Below, one piece after another: positions 1 through 6,721 of a stretch of DNA of 10,051 nt (position 1 is the first letter of the stretch; each line of letters starts with the position of its first letter). The notes beneath the pieces were generated by a model. That model did no database searches and had not been told where the DNA came from. It saw only the letters and a list, made by a program, of their open reading frames with translations. Both the position numbers and the translations under genes were made by a program. Origin of the DNA: Bacillota bacterium (lineage in GTDB: Bacteria; Bacillota; Clostridia; DSM-8532); the NCBI GenBank assembly GCA_023446675.1, contig JAEXPO010000605.1, forward strand, positions 1 to 10,051. Direction: 5' to 3'.

Positions 1-545
1 GTGTTGTACACACCGACACCGCCTTGAGAGTGTCCAATCACACCGATACTATCAAGATTGACTTTGCCGTAAAAAACGCTGTCTTTGTCTTCGTTGGCTT
101 GGAGCAGATAAGCAAGCGTGGCATCTGACTTTTTGCCTTCCCAGGAAGACGGGTCTTCGTTGCCGATGGCGATAAATCCCCAGGAAGCCATATGTTCAAA
201 TACCGACAGATATCTGGAGGCACCAACCCCTGTACCGTTTACGAACAGGACAACCGGGTATTTGGCATTGCCTTTTTCAAGCTCTGTGGGGTACCGGATT
301 GTGATTGCTTTAATGTCCGCATTATCGTGATCATCAACGGTCACGGATTTCGTTTCGTATTTTCCCTTTGCAAGATATTTCGATTCAATGTCACCGCCAG
401 TCTTTACTTCGGTTGTATAATGATCTGGTGCCATATTGGCTGTTGTAATGTCTTTCCACAGTTTCTTAAGACCGAAGAACAATATCACAGCCAAAACAAG
501 CAGGACGACGACAATAATCAATATAGTATTAATAAACTTTTTCAT
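1..545 (-). CDS. Membrane-anchored alpha/beta hydrolase, partial (C-terminus beyond left edge)
   Basis: The reading frame is open from an ATG at 543-545 to the left edge and gives 181 residues. An AGAGGTAG-like ribosome binding site sits just upstream. Residues 4-25 form one hydrophobic segment after a short basic start, so the protein is probably an N-terminally anchored or secreted enzyme with its domain outside the cell. The fold signature is the nucleophile elbow GHSQGG at residues 171-176 (Ser173), preceded by a strand plus FVNGTG turn at 101-106 that fits the oxyanion-hole loop. The spacing resembles chlorophyllase/dienelactone-hydrolase-like or polyester-hydrolase-like families. The acid and histidine of the triad lie outside the window, so neither substrate nor completeness can be judged. 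It diverges from a TetR-type regulator, which probably controls it. Hydrolase fold is confident; substrate unknown. Confidence 0.85.
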   Translation of the reverse strand, partial: MKKFINTILIIVVVLLVLAVILFFGLKKLWKDITTANMAPDHYTTEVKTGGDIESKYLAKGKYETKSVTVDDHDNADIKAITIRYPTELEKGNAKYPVVLFVNGTGVGASRYLSVFEHMASWGFIAIGNEDPSSWEGKKSDATLAYLLQANEDKDSVFYGKVNLDSIGVIGHSQGGVGVYN

Positions 546-607
546 GCTTTCTACCTCTTATATTCACGTCACCTTTTGTTGCGGAACATCTATGAGTAAG
601 ATCACTC

Positions 608-636
608 TTGACATTTCGTTGAGACAAGTGTATCTT
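608..636 (+). promoter_or_regulatory. Sigma-A-type promoter for the TetR-family gene
   Basis: A perfect -35 box TTGACA (608-613) is followed by a 17-bp spacer and a TATCTT -10 box (631-636). It points toward the TetR gene starting at 700, giving a leader of about 55-60 nt. The facing strand carries a weaker TTGTCT (622-627) and TGATCT (599-604) pair with 17-bp spacing that could serve the divergent hydrolase, so the two promoters would overlap. Confidence 0.65.
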
Positions 637-642
637 TAAATT

Positions 643-677
643 CTCGACGAGTCAAGCGTCTCGTCAAAATGAGACAA
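643..677. promoter_or_regulatory. Cluster of palindromes, candidate TetR operator
   Basis: Three overlapping symmetric elements sit just downstream of the predicted -10 box. CTCGACGAG (643-651) is a perfect odd palindrome. GACGAG (646-651) pairs with CTCGTC (660-665). GTCTC (658-662) pairs with GAGAC (671-675). The octamer TGAGACAA occurs at 670-677 and again at 620-627, inside the promoter spacer. Autoregulating TetR proteins usually bind such sites between divergent genes. Assignment to this regulator is inference. Confidence 0.45.
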
Positions 678-699
678 TTATGGAGTTTTGTATCGACAC

Positions 700-1218
700 A
701 TGAATATGAATAACCAAGAAAAGAACAGCTATGTAAGAACGCAAATTCTGCAAACATTGCTTGAAATGATGAAAGAAATGCCATTTAATTCTATCGTGAT
801 CAGCGTACTGGTATCACGTGCCGAAGTCGGAAGGGCGTCTTTCTATCGTAATTACACCGATAAAAATGATGTTCTTCGTCAAGAATCCGACCGCCTTATG
901 AAAGAATGGGGTGGTGAATTTGAAATTGACAATACCGGAAATAATAGTAAAGTTCTGATTAGTTTACTGGACTTTTTGAAGGCTCATGCCGAATTCTATA
1001 CTGCACTATATCGCGCCGGACAACATGATATCGTCCAGGATGCAATTCTTGCCTTGTTTCCGATCCGTGAAGAACTATCAAATATCGTTGCTTATCTATA
1101 CTCTTCGTTGGGGTACACAGTCTATGGCTGGGTACATGAATGGATAAAGCGTGGCATGCAAGAATCCGGAACAGAACTTGCTCATATGATTGAAGAGGCA
1201 CAAAAAAAGGAAAAATAA
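700..1218 (+). CDS. TetR/AcrR-family transcriptional regulator
   Basis: This 172-residue protein has the typical TetR size. The N-terminal three-helix DNA-binding domain spans about residues 10-60. The helix-turn-helix at about 34-52 carries the family pattern: a hydrophobic ISVLVSRAEVGRASFYRNY stretch, then the conserved TDKNDVL turn. The C-terminal two-thirds is helical with a GYTVYGWVHEWIKRGM segment at 138-153, as in TetR proteins of the DhaS-like/TetR_C type that form the ligand and dimer domain. The start is uncertain. GGAG at 682-685 is 2 nt from a TTG at 688, 14 nt from the ATG at 700 and 20 nt from the ATG at 706. I chose 700 as the first ATG. It diverges from the hydrolase at 545 and most likely represses it and itself. 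The ligand cannot be read from the sequence. Confidence 0.9.
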   Translation: MNMNNQEKNSYVRTQILQTLLEMMKEMPFNSIVISVLVSRAEVGRASFYRNYTDKNDVLRQESDRLMKEWGGEFEIDNTGNNSKVLISLLDFLKAHAEFYTALYRAGQHDIVQDAILALFPIREELSNIVAYLYSSLGYTVYGWVHEWIKRGMQESGTELAHMIEEAQKKEK

Positions 1219-1313
1219 GCCATAAATGTCGGGTGTCAGGCACTCCGATGTCGTCAACTTAAAATTTTTTCTTTTTTTGAGTAAGAGCCTGTATCATGCC
1301 TAAAAATAAACGG

Positions 1314-1346
1314 TTCTGCACTATAATTCCTAGATTGTGTGCAGAA
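1314..1346 (-). terminator. Inverted repeat, possible terminator of the recombinase-like gene
   Basis: TTCTGCAC (1314-1321) and GTGCAGAA (1339-1346) form a perfect 8-bp stem with a 17-nt loop, about 30 bp past the stop of the minus-strand gene ending at 1377. In that direction the stem is followed by CCG and then a T-rich run. The loop is long and the T run does not start at the stem, so this is only a candidate. It could instead be a remnant of a mobile-element end. Confidence 0.35.
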
Positions 1347-1376
1347 GAGCGACTTTATTCACCTAAGAACTGCAGC

Positions 1377-1796
1377 TTAATAGCTTGAGGCATAGTGTCG
1401 AAGGGATTCGAACATAGAATTGCTATCCATTTTATAATCAATTATCCTGCGTTCTTCTAGACCATAAATCGGAACACTCATTTCAATTAGAAATCTTTTC
1501 TTCTCCGACAAATGCTCCAGGGAACTGCACATTATTATATCAATTTTTCCTCTTTCACACAGCTTCAACAGCTTTCTGAAATCATTCTCATTTTTATTGC
1601 TGCTGTCATCTGTATAGACTCCTACCAACTGCCATTCCGTCATTATCCTTAATATGTTATGGTAGTGCATTTGAAGAGCATCATTTTGAAATAGCCTTTC
1701 ATCGTAAACTGCCATCCGTAACATGCCGTCTCTCGCTCGTACATACCTGCTAAAGACACTCGCAGGTGGTATCATCAATACTTTTTTATTTCCCAT
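1377..1796 (-). CDS. Degenerate serine-recombinase-like (resolvase-domain) protein
   Basis: This 139-residue protein follows the pattern of the N-terminal resolvase domain of large serine recombinases. After an AVY strand (29-31) comes a helix, then EWQLVGVYTDD (54-64), then FRKLLKLCERGKIDIIMCSSL (73-93), and finally a short VPIYGLEERRI strand-turn (108-118). These match the family's W-x-lvgiY-aDd, F-x-x-ml-x-GkiDlil-kS and final FE-e-i elements. The catalytic serine normally found after the first strand is absent (DERLFQND instead of RVS), and the S-x-x-R-x-x-R arginines are replaced by SLEHLSEK. No recombinase zinc-ribbon or coiled-coil domain follows. I chose the ATG at 1794-1796 because AAAGGAAG (1807-1814) lies about 10 nt upstream; an in-frame ATG at 1817 has no binding site. 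Probably not a recombinase enzyme; it could be a domesticated or decayed relic. Homology is inferred by eye. Confidence 0.6.
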   Translation of the reverse strand: MGNKKVLMIPPASVFSRYVRARDGMLRMAVYDERLFQNDALQMHYHNILRIMTEWQLVGVYTDDSSNKNENDFRKLLKLCERGKIDIIMCSSLEHLSEKKRFLIEMSVPIYGLEERRIIDYKMDSNSMFESLRHYASSY

Positions 1797-1806
1797 AGTA
1801 ACACCG

Positions 1807-1814
1807 CTTCCTTT
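1807..1814 (-). promoter_or_regulatory. Ribosome binding site fixing the start of the recombinase-like gene
   Basis: Read on the minus strand this is AAAGGAAG, about 10 nt before the ATG at 1796. It overlaps the first codons of the longer alternative start at 1817, which argues against that start. Confidence 0.6.
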
Positions 1815-1829
1815 CATATAAATAACAAA

Positions 1830-1874
1830 AACAAGCGAAGTCCTCCGGTAAGATCACCAAAGACTTCGCCTGTT
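1830..1874 (-). terminator. Strong hairpin with T-rich tail in the leader of the recombinase-like gene
   Basis: The arms 1830-1842 and 1862-1874 are complementary at 12 of 13 positions. The single mismatch becomes a G-U pair in minus-strand RNA, so the whole 13-bp stem can form only on that strand. It is followed by TTTGTTATTTAT, which fits an intrinsic terminator or attenuator. A second small GGT/ACC stem lies in the loop (1847-1858). It sits about 35 nt before the gene start at 1796, so it could attenuate that gene. The loop-proximal stem contains GGAGGA on the minus strand, a Shine-Dalgarno-like sequence that would be hidden when the stem forms. Confidence 0.55.
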
Positions 1875-1924
1875 TATTCTGAACAGCGCTTACTGTCACT
1901 AGCCTTAATATTCTTTAAAATTCT

Positions 1925-1972
1925 ATGTCATCTATGTTTTTATCTAAAAAACAGACCTCAGACAGATGACAT
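1925..1972. terminator. Inverted repeat with nested AT stem, possible bidirectional terminator
   Basis: ATGTCATCT (1925-1933) and AGATGACAT (1964-1972) are perfect 9-bp arms. Nested inside is TGTTTTT (1935-1941) facing AAAAACA (1947-1953). The plus-strand side is followed directly by TTTT. No plus-strand gene ends here, so its role is unclear. It may be a second termination element behind the methyltransferase gene or part of the leader of the recombinase-like gene. Confidence 0.4.
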
Positions 1973-2007
1973 TTTTACTCTAAATTCTTCCAATTTTTAC
2001 CCCTAAA

Positions 2008-2025
2008 ACCACAACATATTGTGGT
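2008..2025 (-). terminator. Probable terminator of the rRNA methyltransferase gene
   Basis: An 18-bp palindrome has 7-bp arms ACCACAA/TTGTGGT around a 4-nt loop. It lies 6 bp past the methyltransferase stop codon. On the minus strand the stem is followed by TTTAGGGG and an AT-rich stretch, so the T tract is short. Its position directly after the gene is the best support. Confidence 0.5.
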
Positions 2026-2031
2026 CAAGCT

Positions 2032-3507
2032 CTACTTTTTATCCTCAAAACCACATTTCGTCATCAGAATTATCGCTTCAACGTGCTCCGTCCAGGGAAA
2101 CATATCCACAGGCTGTACTTTTACCACTTTGTATTCACCCATACATCCATCTACTTCTGCCTCTTCCCGCTCCTGCTCAATACCCTTCTCCCCTTTTTCT
2201 TCTACACTTCCACCTATACCATCTTCCACCTTCACACCTTTTCCGCACAAAACCTTTAAGTCCCTTGCAAGGGTGGAAGGATTACAGGAAACATAAACAA
2301 TCTTTTCCGGCTTCATAGCAAGAAGTGTCCGCAACAGTCCCTCGTCGCATCCTTTTCTGGGAGGATCTACAAAGACCACATCTGCCTTAATCCCTTCTTT
2401 GTTAAGCTCGGGCACCACGGTTTCCACATCCCCGCAGTAAAAGGTTGCATTCTCTATGCCATTTAAGGACGCATTGCGCTTCGCTGCTTCTACTGCCTCC
2501 GGTACATTCTCAACTCCAATAACCTGCTTTACCTTCCCTGCACTGTAAAGGCCAATGGTCCCAATACCGCAGTACAGATCTATTACGGTTTCCTCACCGC
2601 TAAGCCCTGCAAAATCAATAGCTTTAGAATAAAGCACCTCAGTCTGTACCGGGTTCACCTGATAAAAGGACAAAGGCGAAATCTCGAAGCTCATGCCTCC
2701 AAGCTTGTCCGTTATGGTTTCGCTGCCATACAGTATTTTATTTTCATTGCCCATCACCACATTGCCGTCCTGGCGATTAATGTTAAGAACCACGCTTTTT
2801 AAATTGGGAATCTTGGACCTTAAAATCTCAACCAAACGATCCAGCTTAGGCACGGAGGGACTGGCCGTTACCAGAATAACCATGACCTCACCGGTATTAA
2901 AGCCAACCTTCACCACAAGGTGCCGAACAAGGCCCCTTCCCGTTGTTTCATCATAAACGGAAATCCGGTTGTTCTTTATAAAGGAAAGTACTGCTTCACG
3001 AGCCTTATCACTCACCTTGTCCTGAATGGAACAAACGCTGGAATCCACAATCTCATGGCTGCGTCTGGCAAAAAAGCCTGCCACTACCCTGTCCCCACTC
3101 ATACCAATAGGGTATTGGGCTTTATTACGGTAATAGTAGGGTTCCTCCATTCCAATAACAGGTTCCACCTTGATATCCGTAAATCCCCCAATACGGGTTA
3201 AATTATCGTTTACCACCCGGTGCTTAAATGCCAGCGTCTCCTTATAGCTCATGTGCTGAAGGCTGCAGCCGCCGCAACGCTTATAAACAGGACAAAAGGG
3301 TTCAGCTCTCTCCGTTGAAGCTGTGATGAGCTTATCGATGCGTGCGATAGCATACGTCTTATGGGCCTTAATAATCTTTGCCAGTACCTTTTCACCCATT
3401 ATGGCACCCTGCACAAATACGGCAAAACCATCCTTTTTTCCCACACCCATTCCTTCGTGTGTCATACTTGTAATTTCAAGCTCTAAAAGCTCGTCCTTCT
3501 TCAACAT
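2032..3507 (-). CDS. rlmD: 23S rRNA (uracil-5-)-methyltransferase, RlmD/RumA (TrmA) family
   Basis: This 491-residue enzyme uses S-adenosylmethionine to methylate C5 of a uracil in 23S rRNA. In Gram-positives a single family member (RlmCD type) can modify both U747 and U1939, so target specificity is uncertain. Residues 1-60 form an N-terminal TRAM RNA-binding domain. The 4Fe-4S ligands are all present: Cys72, Cys78, Cys81 and Cys159. The SAM-binding motif is DLYCGIGTIGL (310-320), followed by VFVDPPRKG (378-386) and the catalytic-cysteine motif VSCNPSTLARDL (406-417, Cys408). The closing DMFPWTEHVE is at 468-477. The start at 3507 has GGGAG about 10 nt upstream plus a closer AGGA. Unusual is an acidic, Glu/Lys/Gly-rich insertion at about 428-457, between the catalytic motif and the last conserved block, where relatives have only a few residues. 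Catalytic residues are intact, so the enzyme is expected to be active. Confidence 0.93.
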   Translation of the reverse strand: MLKKDELLELEITSMTHEGMGVGKKDGFAVFVQGAIMGEKVLAKIIKAHKTYAIARIDKLITASTERAEPFCPVYKRCGGCSLQHMSYKETLAFKHRVVNDNLTRIGGFTDIKVEPVIGMEEPYYYRNKAQYPIGMSGDRVVAGFFARRSHEIVDSSVCSIQDKVSDKAREAVLSFIKNNRISVYDETTGRGLVRHLVVKVGFNTGEVMVILVTASPSVPKLDRLVEILRSKIPNLKSVVLNINRQDGNVVMGNENKILYGSETITDKLGGMSFEISPLSFYQVNPVQTEVLYSKAIDFAGLSGEETVIDLYCGIGTIGLYSAGKVKQVIGVENVPEAVEAAKRNASLNGIENATFYCGDVETVVPELNKEGIKADVVFVDPPRKGCDEGLLRTLLAMKPEKIVYVSCNPSTLARDLKVLCGKGVKVEDGIGGSVEEKGEKGIEQEREEAEVDGCMGEYKVVKVQPVDMFPWTEHVEAIILMTKCGFEDKK

Positions 3508-3633
3508 TTTCCTGATTCTCCCTCTTAATCGTCTCTGTTTACATATTTGAATTATTTAGCTTATTACTATAAACTTTTCTAATGAAATTAACTTTTCATG
3601 ACCGTGATTTGTTACTGTCCCATTCCCATTATA

Positions 3634-3659
3634 AAAGCATCCGGTATTACGGATGCTTT
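3634..3659 (-). terminator. Intrinsic-terminator-like hairpin
   Basis: AAAGCATCCG (3634-3643) and CGGATGCTTT (3650-3659) are perfect 10-bp arms around a 6-nt loop. Read on the minus strand the stem ends in TTTTATAAT, as in Firmicute terminators. It would end transcription coming from the chemoreceptor side before the methyltransferase gene. It is about 425 bp past the chemoreceptor stop, so the transcript would have a long 3' region. Confidence 0.6.
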
Positions 3660-3769
3660 GTATCATGCTTGCTATGCAAAGAATGTTAAATTTATAATCC
3701 AAGTGCCATTTATCATTATTTCTTATTGTTTATTGCCTTTTTGTCTATTACTAGCCTTTGGCATTCACT

Positions 3770-3804
3770 ATCTACCATCTACCATCTACCATCTACCATC
3801 TACT
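3770..3804. repeat. Heptanucleotide tandem repeat (ATCTACC)x4 plus one variant unit
   Basis: Four perfect ATCTACC units (3770-3797) are followed by ATCTACT (3798-3804). On the other strand the unit is GGTAGAT. The repeat lies in non-coding DNA and is of a type prone to slippage and copy-number change. No role is evident. Confidence 0.9.
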
Positions 3805-4083
3805 ATTATCATTTAATACTTGTCCCTTATCGCATATCTCTTATCTCTTTAACTCATTATCTTCATTATACCCTATTTCGGACCATACGCGTAGGATTTT
3901 TTTCATAGGTTTTATATCCATTGCATTAGTTTGCTTGATATACCACCAACCCACCCTATCCAATTGCCGTAAATAAATGCCTTCTGCACATAGCCATACA
4001 TCTAAATAGGCACTCATTTTAACTTTTACACACGAATAGTTACCCATTTACTTATCGAGTACTATCAGTTATCAGTACCCACC

Positions 4084-6684
4084 TTAATCCCTGTGCTCTG
4101 CAAGAATGCTTGTGAGCCGCACCTGTGCCGATTCCAGCATATCCTGTATCCGTTCCATTTCAGACAGGCTTTCCTGGGAATCCAGTATCTCCTGCTCCAG
4201 AGAATGACCCGTTTCATAAATAGCCGAATTGGTGCGGGTAAGATTTCCGACCGTTTCCATAAGCTCCTGGTTTGCGGAAAGCTGCTTGCCGCTTAAATGG
4301 GCATATTCGTCCAGGGTTCCCACTACCTGCTTCACTCGGGTACTGATATCCTCAATGCTCCGGTGCATGTCCTCAGCCCGGTGAATACCCTCTTCAACAC
4401 CGCTTACACCCTGATCCATGGACTGAACCGTCCAGTTTATTCGTTCCTGTATTTCACCCAGTTGACTGCGAATAGCTCCTGCTGCGCTTCCGCTTGCATC
4501 AGCCAGCTTTCGGATTTCGTCAGCCACCACGGCAAAGCCCCGGCCCTGTTCCCCTGCCTTGGCTGCTTCAATAGCCGCATTCAGCGCCAGCAAATTGGTG
4601 CGCTTGGCAATCTGGGTTATAGTCTGTGTAATTTCCTCTATTCTTCCCGAGGAGCCTTCCAGCTGCTCCATTTGGGCTGCTATGTCCTTTACGGTTTCAG
4701 ATGCCTTTAAAATAACATCACGAACCTGTCTGGCCTGCTCCTTGCTCATTTCCGTCAGCTCTACGGCCTGATGCCCGTCATTTACAGGCAGACTCCCAGC
4801 TTGCAGCGGCACTTCCCTGCCAGCTTCCCGGCCTTCTTCTTCCCTTCTCACTTCTATGCTTATTACTCTGCCAAAATCAAATACTCCCTGCGCTGTCGAA
4901 GACTTGCCTTTTACTCTATCCCCGGCACCATTGACGCCTTTTCCTATGCTGCCGGCATTTACCTTCTTACTGTTGCCTCCTGCTCTGGCTCCTGTTAAAG
5001 CTGCACTACTCTCAGCAGGCCCGGCAATGAGGCTTTTCATGCCCTGGCTGATATGATTAAGTCTTTCCTTATTCCTTGTAAAGCTTCCATTAAGCTCCCT
5101 GCATAAAAGAGCAATGGAATTTTGCACACTGCGGGTTTCGGTTATGAGTCTTTCCCTGCCGTCCAGCACGTTATTAAAGCTTTCCGACAGCCTGGAGAGC
5201 TCTCCGTCCTCCGCGCGGGGCAGGCGCAGACCAAAATCCCCCTGCTCCACTCGCTTCATAAGTCCGGAGATACGTTTAATTGGCTTAATAATAGATCCAG
5301 AAACAACAAAGGCCAGTACTGCTCCTGCCAGAAGGCAAATAAGCGCCAGTACCACAAGGCCCGGCACTATGTAGTTTTTAAGCTGCTCCGTATCCAGAAG
5401 GGATTCGTCAAAACGGGTTCTAACCGTGGTTTCCAAAGAGGCATACAGTCTCCCGGCTTCCTCCGTTAAAAGCTTCATTTCAGCAAGGGCACCAGCTGTG
5501 GGATCGGAAAGTATTTGACTTAATGCCGTTTGAACCTCTGCTGCACTCTTTTCCAGGGTATCCAAAATAATCAAAGCTCTGGCAGCCCCGGCATCCGCCC
5601 CGCCTCTCAAAAGTCCCATACCGTCGAGCTCTGCCAGACCAAGGGTTATATTGTCAAAAAGCTCTTCTGTCAGCCGGGCCGTCAGGCTTCCATCCTCTGT
5701 CGCCGCTGCTTTGTAAAGGGAAACGCCATAATCTCCCACCAGGCTCATTAAAGCTAAAACACGCTCCTGGTTGTTAAGAAGCTTTCCGGTTTGTGCAAGG
5801 GAAATACCTTTTACCAATTCTCCCTGGTTGACGGCCAGACCCTTTATAACCTCAGCCCTGGCAGCTAAAGCCCTGGCTTCCTCTTCTAAATTTACTGAAT
5901 CCACCGAAGCTACAGCCACACCCTCTGATACGGCAGCCGCACCATCGGCCGAGCTGTTCGTTCTGTCTGATCTGCCCGAGCTGTCCGTACTCACAGCTCC
6001 TGCTGCAGCCACATTGACAGCCTCCATAGCCGTAACACTCTTATTTATATAGGCTTCCAAATCCTTAATAAAGAGAGCCTGCTCCTGGGTCAACCCCTCC
6101 GATCCACTTACAGAGGCCGCAAGCTTTCGGCTCAAAGCCCGCATTTCAAGGTCAAGCGCATCCCGGTTTTGGTTCAGGCTTTCGTCCAACAGCCCGTTAA
6201 GCTCGGCAACAGCATTCAGCCCCTGGCTTAACGCAGCTTTTAACTGGGCTTCGGCCTTATCTTCCACCAATGTTCCAATTTTCTGATTGTAAAGGTTGGA
6301 TATGGCCGTTTCCTTTTCCAATAAAGCCGCCAGATCCTTTTGGGATGCCTCAGCACTGGAGGAAGCCTCTGTTCCCCTGTAACGCTCCAGAAGGAAATTC
6401 AGATCGGCTATGCCGCCGGACAGCTCTACGTCCAGGGTTTGCAGCTCCCCGGCCTTATTGGCATTAAGAGCAACGCTCTCATGTATCAGCTTTTGCTTTT
6501 TCTCGGAAAGAATCCTCACGGCCTCAAGGCGCCGTGCGATAGATGAATCGTACTGAATATTCCGGGCGCCTTCCAGCACATAGCTTCCGGCAAAATAGGC
6601 AACGGCCCCGAGTATTGCCACTAAAAGTGCTACCATGACGCCAAAACCCAGATATATTCTGCTTCTGATTGTGTCCTTTGCCAT
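4084..6684 (-). CDS. Methyl-accepting chemotaxis protein, unusually long
   Basis: This 866-residue transmembrane chemoreceptor would pass ligand signals to CheA/CheW. TM1 spans about 11-34, a mostly helical extracellular region about 35-436, and TM2 about 437-461. The HAMP domain is at about 462-515 and the cytoplasmic signalling helices at about 645-840. The hairpin tip is nearly canonical: [20 protein letters not shown] (696-715) then [13 protein letters not shown] (716-728). There is no C-terminal NWETF-like CheR tether. The start at 6684 has GGGGA about 8 nt upstream. Many receptors are about 550-680 residues; the excess here comes from an ectodomain near 400 residues and a low-complexity Gly/Ala/Ser/Lys-rich insertion at about 552-640, between HAMP and the signalling helices. 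A second Ala/Ser/Asp/Gly-rich stretch lies in the ectodomain at about 223-265. No che or flagellar genes adjoin it. The ligand cannot be read. Confidence 0.93.
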   Translation of the reverse strand: MAKDTIRSRIYLGFGVMVALLVAILGAVAYFAGSYVLEGARNIQYDSSIARRLEAVRILSEKKQKLIHESVALNANKAGELQTLDVELSGGIADLNFLLERYRGTEASSSAEASQKDLAALLEKETAISNLYNQKIGTLVEDKAEAQLKAALSQGLNAVAELNGLLDESLNQNRDALDLEMRALSRKLAASVSGSEGLTQEQALFIKDLEAYINKSVTAMEAVNVAAAGAVSTDSSGRSDRTNSSADGAAAVSEGVAVASVDSVNLEEEARALAARAEVIKGLAVNQGELVKGISLAQTGKLLNNQERVLALMSLVGDYGVSLYKAAATEDGSLTARLTEELFDNITLGLAELDGMGLLRGGADAGAARALIILDTLEKSAAEVQTALSQILSDPTAGALAEMKLLTEEAGRLYASLETTVRTRFDESLLDTEQLKNYIVPGLVVLALICLLAGAVLAFVVSGSIIKPIKRISGLMKRVEQGDFGLRLPRAEDGELSRLSESFNNVLDGRERLITETRSVQNSIALLCRELNGSFTRNKERLNHISQGMKSLIAGPAESSAALTGARAGGNSKKVNAGSIGKGVNGAGDRVKGKSSTAQGVFDFGRVISIEVRREEEGREAGREVPLQAGSLPVNDGHQAVELTEMSKEQARQVRDVILKASETVKDIAAQMEQLEGSSGRIEEITQTITQIAKRTNLLALNAAIEAAKAGEQGRGFAVVADEIRKLADASGSAAGAIRSQLGEIQERINWTVQSMDQGVSGVEEGIHRAEDMHRSIEDISTRVKQVVGTLDEYAHLSGKQLSANQELMETVGNLTRTNSAIYETGHSLEQEILDSQESLSEMERIQDMLESAQVRLTSILAEHRD

Positions 6685-6703
6685 AGCTCATCCCCGGTGA
6701 TTC

Positions 6704-6721
6704 ATTATATGACGAATCGTC
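6704..6721 (-). promoter_or_regulatory. Possible chemoreceptor promoter -10 box with overlapping palindrome
   Basis: On the minus strand a perfect TATAAT (6704-6709) lies about 20 bp before the chemoreceptor start at 6684. Directly upstream of it is the perfect palindrome GACGAATCGTC (6711-6721), which would sit in the promoter spacer where a repressor or activator could bind. At 17-bp spacing the -35 position reads ACCGCC, which is not a -35 box. The transcript start would also be very close to the ribosome binding site. Tentative. Confidence 0.25.

Larger units (their letters stand above)
3508..4083. other. Gene-poor intergenic stretch between the methyltransferase and chemoreceptor genes
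   Basis: This stretch of about 575 bp is AT-rich. It holds the hairpin at 3634-3659, a heptanucleotide tandem repeat at 3770-3804, and an imperfect GTACT/AGTAC inverted repeat with ATCAGT direct repeats near 4059-4078, just past the chemoreceptor stop. A 68-codon minus-strand frame at 3841-4047 has no ribosome binding site and no recognisable domain. I see no convincing gene. The methyltransferase promoter should lie within about 3510-3600, where a TATAGT -10-like box (minus strand, 3566-3571) lacks a clear -35 partner. Confidence 0.6.

Noticed and set aside
192..599. 135-codon plus-strand frame at the left end
   Set aside because: It is antisense to the alpha/beta hydrolase, whose motifs and ribosome binding site show that the minus strand is coding.
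1230..1278. Possible terminator after the TetR gene (CGGGTG/CACTCCG plus T runs)
   Set aside because: The stem is short and bulged, and the T-rich run at about 1265-1278 starts some 18 nt after it, so it does not form a convincing intrinsic terminator.
3841..4047. 68-codon minus-strand frame after the chemoreceptor gene
   Set aside because: No ribosome binding site before its ATG, no recognisable domain, and it lies in an AT-rich gap. It is mentioned as a possibility in a finding but not called as a gene.
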